A stretch of DNA of 64,000 nt from Microbacterium sp. CBA3102 (GCF_007954505.1 NZ_CP042412.1:1178001-1242000); one strand, 5' to 3'. Numbered from the stretch's first letter, positions 52,092 through 60,836 are shown. Notes: generated by a model from the letters alone, not told the origin. Translations and numbers: made by a program.

Positions 52092-52966
52092 CACATCTCC
52101 TTCTTCGGGGAGAGCTGCTGACGCAGGTACAGCACCGAGGCGATCAGGGTGATGACCGTCAGGAACACGGCGATCGCGGAGCCGAGTCCGTAGTCGCTGT
52201 TCACGAAGGTCTCCTTGTACATGGTCAGCGCCAGGGTCTCCGAGACCGTGCCCGGTCCGCCCTTGGTCATGCCCCACACGATGTCGAACGTTTTCAGGCT
52301 CGCGACGATCGAGAGTCCGACGACCACCGCCGTGAGCGGACGCAGCATCGGCCACAGGATGCTGGTGAACAGGCGCGGGCCGCCGGCACCGTCGATGCGT
52401 GCGGCCTCGAGCGGTTCCTTCGGGATCGCCTGCAGTCCGATGGTGAACAGCAGCGCGTTCACGCCGACGCCCTGCCACGAGGAGGCGATGATCATGACGA
52501 TCGTGTTGAGCGGAGCATCCAGCAGCCATCGGGGCGGGTCCGTGATGCCGAACGCCGCGAGCGCCTGGTCGAGCGCGCCGCCCGAGGAGAGGATGAACGA
52601 CCACACCACGCCGACGCCGATGCCGGAGAGGGCGTAGGGGATGAGGAAGGGGAGGCGCAGCCAGATGCCGCCGCCGAGGTTCCAGGTGAGCAGAGCGATC
52701 GCGAGACCGATGCCGACCGGGATGATCAGGGTGCCGATCACCCAGAGCACGGTGTTCAGGGCCGAGCCCACGAAGTCGCCGTCGGTGAACATCTCGACGT
52801 AGTTGTCGAGGCCGATCCAGGTCGGGCTGCCGAGCCCGTTGTACTTCGTGAAGCTGAGGAACACCGTCCACAGCAGCGGGAGGTAGAGCAGGACTGCGAC
52901 CAGGATCACGCCCGGGGCGACGAAGCCCCGGGCGGACCACTGGTACGGCGTCTTCTGGTGCGCCAT
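52091..52966 (-). CDS. Sugar ABC importer permease (MalF type)
   Basis: 291 residues. First span VAPGVILVAVLLYLPLLWTVFLSF (pieces), the TKYNGLGSPTWIGLDNYVEMF element, coupling loop EAARIDGAGGPRLFTSILWPMLRPL near 190. Partner of the MalG-type permease; follows the binding-protein gene by 8 bases. No ATPase is encoded here, so a shared MsiK-like ATPase is expected elsewhere. Confidence 0.9.
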   Translation of the reverse strand: MAHQKTPYQWSARGFVAPGVILVAVLLYLPLLWTVFLSFTKYNGLGSPTWIGLDNYVEMFTDGDFVGSALNTVLWVIGTLIIPVGIGLAIALLTWNLGGGIWLRLPFLIPYALSGIGVGVVWSFILSSGGALDQALAAFGITDPPRWLLDAPLNTIVMIIASSWQGVGVNALLFTIGLQAIPKEPLEAARIDGAGGPRLFTSILWPMLRPLTAVVVGLSIVASLKTFDIVWGMTKGGPGTVSETLALTMYKETFVNSDYGLGSAIAVFLTVITLIASVLYLRQQLSPKKEM

Positions 52967-52974
52967 CCGCTCGC

Positions 52975-54243
52975 TTACTCCTGCTCTGCCCAGTACTTGT
53001 CCGCCGTGGCCTGGATCTTCTCCAGGAACGGCATCGGGTCACCGGGGTTGGCGTTGAAGGCGCCGAACTGCTCGATCGCGGTGGTCACGATCTCGGTGGG
53101 CATGGCTTCGAAGAACCGGTCGTAGAGCGAATAGCCGTCGCCGGCGATCTGCTCCCCGATCTCGGCCAGGGCGGGGTCGGACACCGTGGCCTTCGGGTTG
53201 AACGCGACGTCGCCGTGCGCATCGTTCCAGGCCGTCTGGGCATCGGGCGACATCCACCACTCGGCGTAGGCGAGACCGAGGTCGCGCTGCGTCGAGTTCT
53301 CGGCCGTGCAGATCGGACCGGACTCGACCGCCACCGGAGTGGTGTCGAGGCTGTCGTTGACGGCCGGGATCGCGAACATCCCGTAGTCATCGGTTGTCAT
53401 GCCGGCGCCCTCGAGGTTGCCCGCGAAGAACGTGCCGAAGTTGATCATGGCGTAGTCGCCCTGCTTGAGGCCGACGGCGGGGTCGGTCGTGCTCCCCGCG
53501 TCACTGAACCAGCCGGCCTTCTGCTCGTCGAGCCACACGTTCATGATGTCGACGATCTCGGGGTCGGTGTATTTGACGTCGCCCGTGGTGAGCCCGGCGT
53601 ACAGATCGGGGTCGGTGGAGGCGACCAGGTGCTGGAACCACTGGAAGGTGAACAGCACGCTGGTCTGGTAGTACGGCGTGACCCCGCCCTCCTTCAGCGT
53701 CTCGGCGGCGGTGTTCAGCTCGTCCCAGGTGGTGGGCACCTCGACGCCGTTGTCGGCGAAGGCGGCCTTGTTGTAGAACATGATCCAGTAGGCGATGTTC
53801 ATCGGCACGCAGTACTGCTTGCCGTCGAAGGTGTAGCTGTCGCGCAGGTCTTCGCTCACCCAGCCCTCGTCGACGGCCTGGGACCAGATGTCGGTGGTCT
53901 CGGCGACCAGTCCCTCGTCGACCAGCTGCTTGAGCGAGTCACCGGTGTGCCAGGTGAACAGGCCGGGCGACTTGTCGGTGCGGAACGACTGCTTGATGAA
54001 GGCGTCGTACTGGTTGGCGTCGGAGTACCCGGTGGTCTTCAGCGTGATGTCGACGGCGTCGCCGCTGACCTCGTTGAGCGACTCGAAGTCGGGCTTCCAC
54101 GCTGCCTTGTCGGTGTAGAAGTTGAGCGTGCCGGTCACCTCTCCGGCCTCTCCGGAACCGGAGTCGCCGGCGCACCCGGCGAGTGCCAGGGTGCCGAGGA
54201 GGAGACCGGCCGCGGCTGCGGCGATCGTGCGTCGCGAAATCAT
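52975..54243 (-). CDS. Sugar ABC importer substrate-binding lipoprotein, family 1
   Basis: 422 residues. Signal with lipobox LAGC near residue 24. SBP_bac_1 features: GTLNFYTDKAAWKPDFESLNEV, SPGLFTWHTGDSLKQLVDEGLV near 92, YCVPMNIAYWIMFYNKAAFADNGVEVPTTWDEL (pieces, near 145). First gene of the leftward importer operon, with a LacI-type operator just downstream of its promoter. AAGGGAG upstream of ATG. Confidence 0.92.
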   Translation of the reverse strand: MISRRTIAAAAAGLLLGTLALAGCAGDSGSGEAGEVTGTLNFYTDKAAWKPDFESLNEVSGDAVDITLKTTGYSDANQYDAFIKQSFRTDKSPGLFTWHTGDSLKQLVDEGLVAETTDIWSQAVDEGWVSEDLRDSYTFDGKQYCVPMNIAYWIMFYNKAAFADNGVEVPTTWDELNTAAETLKEGGVTPYYQTSVLFTFQWFQHLVASTDPDLYAGLTTGDVKYTDPEIVDIMNVWLDEQKAGWFSDAGSTTDPAVGLKQGDYAMINFGTFFAGNLEGAGMTTDDYGMFAIPAVNDSLDTTPVAVESGPICTAENSTQRDLGLAYAEWWMSPDAQTAWNDAHGDVAFNPKATVSDPALAEIGEQIAGDGYSLYDRFFEAMPTEIVTTAIEQFGAFNANPGDPMPFLEKIQATADKYWAEQE

Positions 54244-54263
54244 TCAGAACTCCCTTGTTCGTT

Positions 54264-54319
54264 TGGTATCGTTACCAGAAATCTGGATTCACGCTACCAA
54301 GGTGATGGATGCGGTGCAA
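54264..54319 (-). promoter_or_regulatory. Promoter and LacI-type operator of the importer operon
   Basis: On the minus strand TTGCAC (54314-54319), 17-base spacer, TAGCGT (54291-54296) make a promoter. Downstream lies TGGTAACGATACCA (54264-54277), a 14-bp palindrome with the central CG of LacI-family operators. Similar sites are at 57110-57123 and 58324-58337. A bound repressor would stop elongation or initiation. Confidence 0.75.
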
Positions 54320-54372
54320 GGGATTCCTGAGGTGGGAGTCCCCGGCGGTGGATGCTGCATGGTGCGCGGTGT

Positions 54373-56211
54373 TCAGTTGTCACTCGTGCGCGAGCCGCGC
54401 ACGTAGGCCTTGACGGTCGCGAAGCGGGCGCTGCGCGAGTTCTCGGTCCGTTCGATCCGGTACGCCCCCACCGCTGCCGGGACGATGAACGTCTCGGCGT
54501 AGTGGATCACGAAGGGTGCGAAGGCGTCGGTCGGGCTCACCACGCGCACCTCGTCCCCCTCGACCAGGTTGAGCACGTTGACCGTGCCCTCGGTGTCGTG
54601 GTCGGCGCCCTGTTCGAACCAGTGCCGGCGCACCTCGATGAACTCCAGTTCGTGCAGGCCGGTGCTCTCCTCGATGACGTCACCGTCGGTGCGGATGGTC
54701 TCGACCTGGTCGATGAGGTTGTCGCCGACCCACGTCGTGTCGCGGTCCCATTGGATGTTGCGGGCGCCGTGGTCGAGGTGCACGGGGCGAGGCACGCCGT
54801 CGAGGCCGACACGGCCCCAGTCCCAGAGCTTGAAGGTGAAGATGAACGGCGTCGCCGAGATCTCGAGAACCATCGAGTTCGCGCCCGAGCAGTGGATGGT
54901 GCCCGCCGGGATCGCGAAGTGGTCGTGCTTGCGGGCCGGGAAGGAGTTGACGTACTTCTCCGCCGGGAAGGGGTGCTCGCCGTCCTGCGCGGTGGCCAGG
55001 TCCTGCAGCATCTCGGCGCGGTCGATGCCCTCCTTCGTGCCCAGGTAGACCACGGCGTCGTCGCCGACGTCGAGCATGTAGTAGCTCTCGTCCTGCGTGT
55101 AGTGCATGCCGAACGTGTTCTGGATGTAGTCGGTCAGCGGATGCACCTGCAGGCTGAGGTTGCCGCCGTCCATCGTGTCGAGGAAGTCGAAGCGGATCGG
55201 GAACTCCGCGCCGAAGCGGGAGAAGGTCTTCGCGCCGAGCAGATCGACCGGGCGGCTGAACACCAGGTCGAGCGCGGGGATCTCGACCACTCCGCCCTCG
55301 CCTTCGAGCAGCAGCGAGTTCTCCTCGGGGACGCAGTCGAAGCACCACGCGTAGTTGTCCTTCGAGGGGTCGAGTCCGATGAGGTTCTTCATCCACTGCC
55401 CGCCCCAGACGCCGGGGTCGAAGAACGGCACGACGCGGAACGGCCGGGACGCGGCATCCTTCAGCGCCTGCCGGAAGGCGGTGCCCGTGATCATGCCCGC
55501 CTCCGGGGAGTCCGGATGCGGCTCGGCCGGGGCGATCGCGTTGCCGTCGAGCACGAAGTCGAGTGTCTCGAAGAGGCTGCGCTTGTGGCGGTCGGCGACG
55601 CGCCACTCCACGAAGAAGCCGCGCTTGTACTTGCGCAGGTTGTCTTCCGCCGCGTTGTCGGCGCGCCAGTTGGTGGCGCCCTTGCGCTGGCGCAGCTGGA
55701 TCTCCCAGCGGGCCATGTCGACGAGCACCGTCGCGGCGGAGCCGTCCAGGCGCGACGCGAGGAGGGCAGCGCCCCAGCCGATCACGACGGTCGGGGTCTG
55801 CGTGATGCCGGCGGCGAGGGCGTCGAGCTGCGCGGCGTCGTAGAAGTCGGCGAGGGTGAAGTGGCTCATGACGCCGAAGACCCGGTCGTCGGTGAGGTTC
55901 GGTGCGATCAGCTGCTCGACCTCGGCGACCGGGCGAGCGGCGGTCTCGACATCCTGCACGGTCCACTCCGGCAGGGCGGATCGCACCTGTGCCGTCAGGG
56001 TCGGGAGGTCGACGCCCGGGTACGTGTCCACGAGGAGCACGGGGGCGGTGCCGGTCACGCGTGCACAGGCTTCGGCGAGTTCGGCCGCTGCTTCCCAGCC
56101 CTCGGCGCCGCGGAGGATGCGCTCGCCCTCCGGCAGGGCCACGGTGGGCTGGGTGTCGTAGCGACCTCGGGTCGTGTGCCCTTCGTGCATGTCGCTGATC
56201 GGGGTGGTCAC
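54373..56211 (-). CDS. Class I mannose-6-phosphate isomerase-like protein with an N-terminal P-loop-like/other domain
   Basis: 612 residues. The C-terminal half has the cupin metal site of class I phosphomannose isomerases: LSLQVHPLTDYIQ near 348 (Gln and His ligands), a Glu in this region and HDHFAIPAGTIHCSGANSMVLEIS near 425. The first 250 residues are extra compared with the usual 300-400-residue enzyme; they contain APVLLVDTYPGVDLPTL and LDGSAATVLVDMARWEIQLRQR, reminiscent of a nucleotide-handling fold. Interconverts mannose-6-P and fructose-6-P, or a related phosphosugar. GTG start overlaps the ROK kinase stop. It lies behind a LacI operator. Confidence 0.75.
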   Translation of the reverse strand: MTTPISDMHEGHTTRGRYDTQPTVALPEGERILRGAEGWEAAAELAEACARVTGTAPVLLVDTYPGVDLPTLTAQVRSALPEWTVQDVETAARPVAEVEQLIAPNLTDDRVFGVMSHFTLADFYDAAQLDALAAGITQTPTVVIGWGAALLASRLDGSAATVLVDMARWEIQLRQRKGATNWRADNAAEDNLRKYKRGFFVEWRVADRHKRSLFETLDFVLDGNAIAPAEPHPDSPEAGMITGTAFRQALKDAASRPFRVVPFFDPGVWGGQWMKNLIGLDPSKDNYAWCFDCVPEENSLLLEGEGGVVEIPALDLVFSRPVDLLGAKTFSRFGAEFPIRFDFLDTMDGGNLSLQVHPLTDYIQNTFGMHYTQDESYYMLDVGDDAVVYLGTKEGIDRAEMLQDLATAQDGEHPFPAEKYVNSFPARKHDHFAIPAGTIHCSGANSMVLEISATPFIFTFKLWDWGRVGLDGVPRPVHLDHGARNIQWDRDTTWVGDNLIDQVETIRTDGDVIEESTGLHELEFIEVRRHWFEQGADHDTEGTVNVLNLVEGDEVRVVSPTDAFAPFVIHYAETFIVPAAVGAYRIERTENSRSARFATVKAYVRGSRTSDN

Positions 56212-57089
56212 TTTTCCTCCTGCGGTGTTGCGGTGTGGGTGGTCGTCGAACGGGCCAGGACGCTGAGTCCGCGGGCTACCGAGAGCTCGGGCTCCGGCGG
56301 GACGACGAAGCGCGGGGGCGTCATCGAGGGCCAGAGGTGTGTGCGGACGTGGGTTTCGATCGGCGCACGGACCGCGTCTCCTGCACGGAGGATCCCGCCG
56401 GAGAGGATCACCACGGCCGGGTCGTAGGAATGCACGAGCGACGTGACGACCGCGCCCCACACGTGCAGGAACCTCGCCCGGAGTGCCGCATGCGCGTCGG
56501 TGGTGAAGACCTCGGTCATCGTGACGGCCTCCGGGAGGGCGCGTGTGCTCGCGAGGGCTTCTCCGCAGCCGACGTTGCCGCAGGGACAGAGGGGCCCGTC
56601 GAGGTCGACCGTGAGGTGTCCGCCGAGGATGCCGGCGTGCCCGGTGCGTCCACGCAGAGGTGTGCCGTCGATCATGGCCGCCGTGCCGATCCCGGTGCCG
56701 AGGGTGACGAGCACCGCGTCATGTTCTCCGGGTGCGCTACCCGACGACGTCTCGCCGATGAGGGCGGCCCTGGCGTCGTTCTCGACCGTGGCGGGGAGCC
56801 CGAACTCGGTCAGGGACCAGGCGCTCAGGTCGAAGTCGCGGAGGAAGTCGTACTTCGCGTTGGCGTGCAGCATCCGTCCGGAGTGCGGGTCGACGACGCC
56901 GGGGACCGCGATGCCGACGGCCTCCGCGGGGCGGTGCGCGTCGTCGAGGAGACGGTGGGCTTCCGCGGCGGCTACGGAGAGGTCGGCGCTCGTTCCTTCG
57001 ATGCGGACCCTGCGTGCTGCGACGACACGGCTGCCGTCGATCAGGGCGAGTTTGATCTCGGTGCCCCCGAAGTCGGTACACAGCTCCAT
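56208..57089 (-). CDS. ROK-family sugar kinase
   Basis: 293 residues. ATP-binding DFGGTEIKLALID at 5-17, sugar site GIAVPGVVDPHSG, ENDARAALIGE near 107 with the catalytic Asp, and the ROK zinc motif CPCGNVGCGE near 172. Phosphorylates a hexose, plausibly mannose given the isomerase encoded next. No helix-turn-helix domain, so it is the enzyme form of ROK, not a repressor. ATG 57089 has GAGGAGGA upstream. Confidence 0.9.
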   Translation of the reverse strand: MELCTDFGGTEIKLALIDGSRVVAARRVRIEGTSADLSVAAAEAHRLLDDAHRPAEAVGIAVPGVVDPHSGRMLHANAKYDFLRDFDLSAWSLTEFGLPATVENDARAALIGETSSGSAPGEHDAVLVTLGTGIGTAAMIDGTPLRGRTGHAGILGGHLTVDLDGPLCPCGNVGCGEALASTRALPEAVTMTEVFTTDAHAALRARFLHVWGAVVTSLVHSYDPAVVILSGGILRAGDAVRAPIETHVRTHLWPSMTPPRFVVPPEPELSVARGLSVLARSTTTHTATPQEEK

Positions 57090-57108
57090 CGGTCCTCCTC
57101 GTCGATGA

Positions 57109-57143
57109 TTGGTAACGTTATCAATGCGGTGGAGGGGTGTCAA
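57109..57143 (-). promoter_or_regulatory. Promoter with LacI-type operator on the -10 (ROK kinase operon)
   Basis: On the minus strand a consensus TTGACA (57138-57143), 17-base spacer and TAACGT -10 (57115-57120). The palindromic TTGATAACGTTACCAA (57109-57124) covers the -10, so repression by steric block is expected. Confidence 0.8.
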
Positions 57144-57145
57144 CA

Positions 57146-57262
57146 CTGCACGAATGTCGGGAGCTTTGCCGCCTGCACGGTCCGTCTGCCCGGATTCTCC
57201 CGACGCCTGTCCCTGCTCCCGACAGGTGTGCGCAGAGCCCGCGCAGTGACAGTCTCGTGCAG
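57146..57262. repeat. Nested short inverted repeats between ROK and LacI genes
   Basis: CTGCACGA (57146-57153) pairs with 57255-57262 and TGTCGGGAGC (57155-57164) pairs exactly with 57215-57224. The arms are not contiguous on the right side. It lies just after the LacI gene end and upstream of the ROK promoter; may include the LacI terminator. Confidence 0.45.
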
Positions 57263-57268
57263 GTGACG

Positions 57269-58291
57269 TCAGCGCACGCCGCGGAGTGAGACCGGCAGCT
57301 CGATCTCGCGGGTCGCGGCGTCGAGCTTCCCCCCGTCGAGACGGTCGAGCAGCAGACGCGTGGCGGCTCGGCCCAATTCGCGCGGGTCGTGGTCGATCAC
57401 GCTGATCGGCACCGGCGAGAGCTCGGCGAGCTCGAAGTCATCGAAGCTCACGATCTCCGGGAAGTCGGTGGCACGGCGCGATCCGGCGTTCAACTGGGCG
57501 CTGATCTCCTTCAAGGCACCGATCGCGTTGCGGTTGTTGGCGCAGAAGATCGCGGTGGGGGGATGCGCGGCGTCGAGGAGAGCGCGGGTGGCGTCGCGGG
57601 CCTGGTCGACGGTCTGCTGGTTCGTGGCGACGATGTCCGGGTCGACGGTCAGACCGTGTTCCGACAGGGCGCGGACGAAGCCGGCGTAGCGGCGCTCACC
57701 GGTGAAGATCGAGAGCGCGTTGCCGAGATAGCCGATGCGGGTGTGGCCGTGCTCGATGAGTGCGCTGGTTCCGCGGTGGGCGCCGTCGTCGTCCGCGAGC
57801 ACGACGCTGTCGGCAGCGAGCCCCTCGATGCGGCGGGAGGCGAGGACCACGGGGACACCCTGACTCTGGGAATGGGCGAGGTGCGCGGACGAGGTGCCGG
57901 CGGGGACCACGATGAGCCCGTCGACCCGGCGGCCGAGGAAGTCGCCCACGAGGTCGGCCTCGCGTGCGGCGTCTTCGGACGTGTTCCCGAGGAGGATGCG
58001 ACGGCCCGTCAGTGCGGCTTCCTCCTCGACGCCCAGCGCGAAGGTGCTGTAGTACGGGTTGGCGATGTTCGTGATCGCGACGCCGATGAGTCCGCTGCTG
58101 TGGCCGGGGCGGATGCTGCGGGCGTTCTCGTTGCGGTGGTAGCCGAGCTCGGCGACGGCCTCCATGACGCGCTGCTGCACGTCGGGCTTCACGTTGAGTC
58201 CGCCGGAGAGGGTGCGCGACACGGTCATGGGGCTCACGCCCGCTCGGGTCGCAACTTCCTTGACGGTCGGGCGGCGCGCTCGTTCGCTCAT
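57269..58291 (-). CDS. LacI-family transcriptional repressor
   Basis: 340 residues from ATG 58291, chosen because GGAGGG lies upstream and the family begins directly with the DNA-binding domain: TVKEVATRAGVSPMTVSRTLSG near 8-29, with hinge helix segment ARSIRPGHSSGLIGVAITN near 52. The periplasmic-binding-protein-like sensor domain follows (NPYYSTFALGVEEEA, AIFCANNRNAIGALKEI near 245, FDDFELAELSPVPISVI near 285). It should bind the CG-centred palindromes at 54264, 57110 and its own promoter, and release them with a sugar from the neighbouring pathway. Confidence 0.93.
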   Translation of the reverse strand: MSERARRPTVKEVATRAGVSPMTVSRTLSGGLNVKPDVQQRVMEAVAELGYHRNENARSIRPGHSSGLIGVAITNIANPYYSTFALGVEEEAALTGRRILLGNTSEDAAREADLVGDFLGRRVDGLIVVPAGTSSAHLAHSQSQGVPVVLASRRIEGLAADSVVLADDDGAHRGTSALIEHGHTRIGYLGNALSIFTGERRYAGFVRALSEHGLTVDPDIVATNQQTVDQARDATRALLDAAHPPTAIFCANNRNAIGALKEISAQLNAGSRRATDFPEIVSFDDFELAELSPVPISVIDHDPRELGRAATRLLLDRLDGGKLDAATREIELPVSLRGVR

Positions 58292-58323
58292 CACTGCCCT
58301 CCGAGGTGTGGTGTCGCCGATCA

Positions 58324-58337
58324 AGGGAACGTTACCA
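58324..58337. promoter_or_regulatory. LacI-type operator upstream of the LacI gene
   Basis: AGGGAACGTTACCA matches the ideal TGGTAACGTTACCA at 12 of 14 positions. It lies 33-46 bases before the LacI start codon, so autoregulation is likely. Confidence 0.6.
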
Positions 58338-58359
58338 GCGGGGCAGCCGCGGCGCGTCG

Positions 58360-58447
58360 CGTTCACAACTCCTCAAGAATCCTGTCGTTGCAGTCTTCCC
58401 CGCCCTGCTCTGCGCCGAATGGGCTGAATTTTGCGGAGTTGTGAACG
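58360..58447. repeat. Perfect 13-bp inverted repeat, GTTCACAACTC family
   Basis: CGTTCACAACTCC at 58360-58372 and its exact complement at 58435-58447 enclose 62 bases; total 88 bp. The arms share GTTCACAACTC with the two elements at 46964-47144, about 11 kb away. Located between two divergent genes (LacI and the PLP enzyme), so not a terminator. Confidence 0.8.
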
Positions 58448-58554
58448 CTGCAGACCCGAGCCCCTCCCCCTGGGGCGTCGTCACGCACCGAAATCTGACC
58501 TGCACCGGCGCGCGGCCGTCCGTAGATTGGTCGGATCCTGCCCGGGAGGAGACC

Positions 58555-59742
58555 ATGACTGACGACTGTCCGTCGCATCCGTTCGATGCGCGCACCCGAG
58601 TGCACCTCGATCGTCCGCAGAGCCGCAAGTGGAGCCTGCATCCCGGTCGGATCGGCGCGTGGGTGGCGGAGATGGACTTCGGGATCGCGCCCGAGATCGC
58701 CGACGCGCTGCACCGCGCGATCGATGACGAGAACCTCGGCTACCTGTCGCCCCCGCAGGCTGCAGAACTCGGAGAGGCCACTGCCGCGTGGATGCGGGAC
58801 GAGTACGGCTGGGCGGTCGACCCGGAGCGCGTGCACCCGGTGTCGGACGTGATGGCGGCTCTCGGCGTCGCGGTGCGGGAGTATGCGCCCGCGGGGTCGC
58901 CCGTGATCGTGCCCACACCGGCGTACATGCCGTTCCTGACATATCTTCCGGCGATCGGCCATCCGGTCATCGAGATTCCGGGTGTCGAGGTCGACGGGCG
59001 GTGGCAGCACGACCCGCAGCGCATCGACGAGGCCTTCGCTACAGGAGCGCGCACGCTCGTGCTCTGCAATCCGCACAATCCCACCGGCGCGCTCCTCGGT
59101 CGCAAAGAACTCGAGGCGATCGCGGAGGTGGTGGAGCGGCACGGCGGGCGGGTCTTCGCGGACGAGATCCACGCCCCGCTCCGCTATGACGGCGCCCCGT
59201 TCGTGCCGTATGCCTCGATCTCGGATGCCACCGCCGCGCACACCGTCACGGGGACGAGCGCCTCGAAGGCGTGGAACATCCCCGGACTGAAGTCGGCGCA
59301 GCTGATCACCTCGAGCGACGCCGACCAGGCGCGGTATCGACGGTTCGGCTTCGCGGTGCAGCACGGTGCGTCGACCCTGGGGGTGGTGGCCTCGACCGCC
59401 GCATACCGTCACGGTGGGCCATGGCTGTCGGAGGTGACCTCGTACCTCGACGGGTCGCGGCATGCGCTCGCGGCGCTGGTGGACGAACACCTGCCCGGTG
59501 CGGTGTACCGCATTCCCGAGGCGACATACATCGGCTGGATCGATACCGCTGCCCTGCGGATCCCGGGGCCGCCCGCCGAGTTCTTCCGCGAGCGGGCCGG
59601 GGTCGTGCTCACCGAGGGGCGGCTGCTGGGTCGCGGTGCGGAGAGCCATGTGCGAGTCGTGTTCGCGACGCCCCGTCCCATCCTCGCGGAGGCTGTCACG
59701 GCGATGGGTGCGGCGGTTCGGGAAGCCGGTCTCCTGCGCTGA
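58555..59742 (+). CDS. MalY/PatB-type PLP-dependent C-S lyase or aminotransferase
   Basis: 395 residues, fold-type I PLP enzyme. MalY/PatB start WVAEMDFGIAPEIADALHRAID near 36, NPHNPTGALLGRKEL near 174 and FADEIHAPLRYDG near 205; the Schiff-base Lys is in GTSASKAWNIPGLK near 240, and the substrate-carboxylate Arg is in HVRVVFATPRP near 370. Most members split cystathionine or other S-substituted cysteines. ATG 58555 has GGAGGAG upstream. Stands alone; the substrate is not indicated by neighbours. Confidence 0.88.
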   Translation: MTDDCPSHPFDARTRVHLDRPQSRKWSLHPGRIGAWVAEMDFGIAPEIADALHRAIDDENLGYLSPPQAAELGEATAAWMRDEYGWAVDPERVHPVSDVMAALGVAVREYAPAGSPVIVPTPAYMPFLTYLPAIGHPVIEIPGVEVDGRWQHDPQRIDEAFATGARTLVLCNPHNPTGALLGRKELEAIAEVVERHGGRVFADEIHAPLRYDGAPFVPYASISDATAAHTVTGTSASKAWNIPGLKSAQLITSSDADQARYRRFGFAVQHGASTLGVVASTAAYRHGGPWLSEVTSYLDGSRHALAALVDEHLPGAVYRIPEATYIGWIDTAALRIPGPPAEFFRERAGVVLTEGRLLGRGAESHVRVVFATPRPILAEAVTAMGAAVREAGLLR

Positions 59743-59838
59743 CGGCCTCCGCCTCGAGCTCCTGTCAAGAGGGTGTCAAGGGGCTCTGCCGGTGTCAGTG
59801 GTCTGGCGTAGAAAGGAATGCGAGAGAAGGGATTCCGC

Positions 59839-60066
59839 ATGGCCGCCGGCGATATCGAGACGTTCCACCGCAACGGCATCTGGTTCAACCGCATCGAGGG
59901 TGAATCGCAGACGTTGGGCAGCAGCTTCGAAGATGAGGCCGAGGCGGTGAAGGTCGGTCGCAGCGCGGCGGTCGCGCGCCAGGTCGCGCACACCGTGCGC
60001 ACGGAGGAGGGGCCCTCGCCGGAGGCGCACATCTACGATCTCCACCCGCGTGAGCTGATCGGGTGA
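59839..60066 (+). CDS. DUF2188-like small protein
   Basis: 75 residues from ATG 59839 (MAAGDIETFHRNGIWFNRIEG), which has GAAGGG 7 bases upstream; an in-frame ATG seven codons earlier is too close to its purine tract. The pattern of a short strand with a 'HRNGIWFNRIEG' turn followed by an EAEAVKVGRSAAVARQ helix matches the DUF2188 family, whose function is unknown. The end overlaps the next gene start by GTGA. Confidence 0.75.
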   Translation: MAAGDIETFHRNGIWFNRIEGESQTLGSSFEDEAEAVKVGRSAAVARQVAHTVRTEEGPSPEAHIYDLHPRELIG

Positions 60067-60836
60067 TCGGGGCGCCCTCCGATCCGCCTTCGCGCCAGGA
60101 GTCCGAAGGAGGGATGCTGCTGCAGGCATGTGTCAACGGTGCCCGCGATCCGGTCGAGCATCCGTGGTTGAGTGCGGATGCGAGCGTTGTCACCGAGGAT
60201 GCGGCGCGGGCTGTGGATGCGGGCGCGCAGGAGGTGCATGTGCACCCGAAGAACGCGCGCGGGCAGGACAGCCTCGCAGCGCCGGACGTCTCGCGGTGGG
60301 TCGCAGCCGTCCGCGCGGCGCAGCCCGGTGTCCCGGTGGGGGTCACGACCGGGGCGTGGGCGGAACCCGATGTCGAACGTCGTCTGGCTGCGATCGCGTC
60401 CTGGACGGAGGCGCCCGATCATGCCTCCGTGAACTGGCATGAGGTCGGTGCTGACGAGGTGGCGGCTTCGCTGCTGCGCCGTGGCATCGCGGTGGAAGCG
60501 GGGCTGTGGGATGCGTCCGGATTCGAGGTGTGGAAGCGTTCGCCCGTCCGGGGCGAGTGCTTCCGGGTGCTGATCGAGTTGCCGGATGAGCCGGCGGAGA
60601 CCGTGCGCGCGCATGCCGAGGCGATGATCGCGCACGTTCGGCTGGAGGAACCTGACATGCCGATCCTGCTCCACGGCGAGGAGAGGTCGACCTGGCCCGT
60701 GTTCGATCTGGCGGTCGAACTCGGTCTGGCCGCACGGATCGGGCTGGAAGACACGCTCCTCCTTCCCGACGGCAGCACGGCGCCCGGCAATGCGGCGCTG
60801 GTGCGGGTGGCTATCGAGCGGATGCGGGGAGTCTGA
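60063..60836 (+). CDS. BKACE/DUF849-type beta-keto acid cleavage enzyme
   Basis: 257 residues if the GTG at 60063 is used; the conserved part starts at MLLQACVNGARDP from ATG 60114, which has AAGGAGG unusually close to it, so either start is possible. TIM barrel with zinc-binding HVHPKN near 59, VGVTTGAWAEPD near 98 and SVNWHEVGADEVA near 124; a late acidic GLEDTLLL near 232. Such enzymes condense a beta-keto acid with acetyl-CoA and split it. Shorter than the usual 280-300 residues. Context gives no substrate. Confidence 0.78.
   Translation: MIGAPSDPPSRQESEGGMLLQACVNGARDPVEHPWLSADASVVTEDAARAVDAGAQEVHVHPKNARGQDSLAAPDVSRWVAAVRAAQPGVPVGVTTGAWAEPDVERRLAAIASWTEAPDHASVNWHEVGADEVAASLLRRGIAVEAGLWDASGFEVWKRSPVRGECFRVLIELPDEPAETVRAHAEAMIAHVRLEEPDMPILLHGEERSTWPVFDLAVELGLAARIGLEDTLLLPDGSTAPGNAALVRVAIERMRGV

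Noticed and set aside
57146..57262. Inverted repeat as a member of the GTTCACAACTC family
   Set aside because: Arms differ and are not contiguous on one side; kept only as a weak local repeat.
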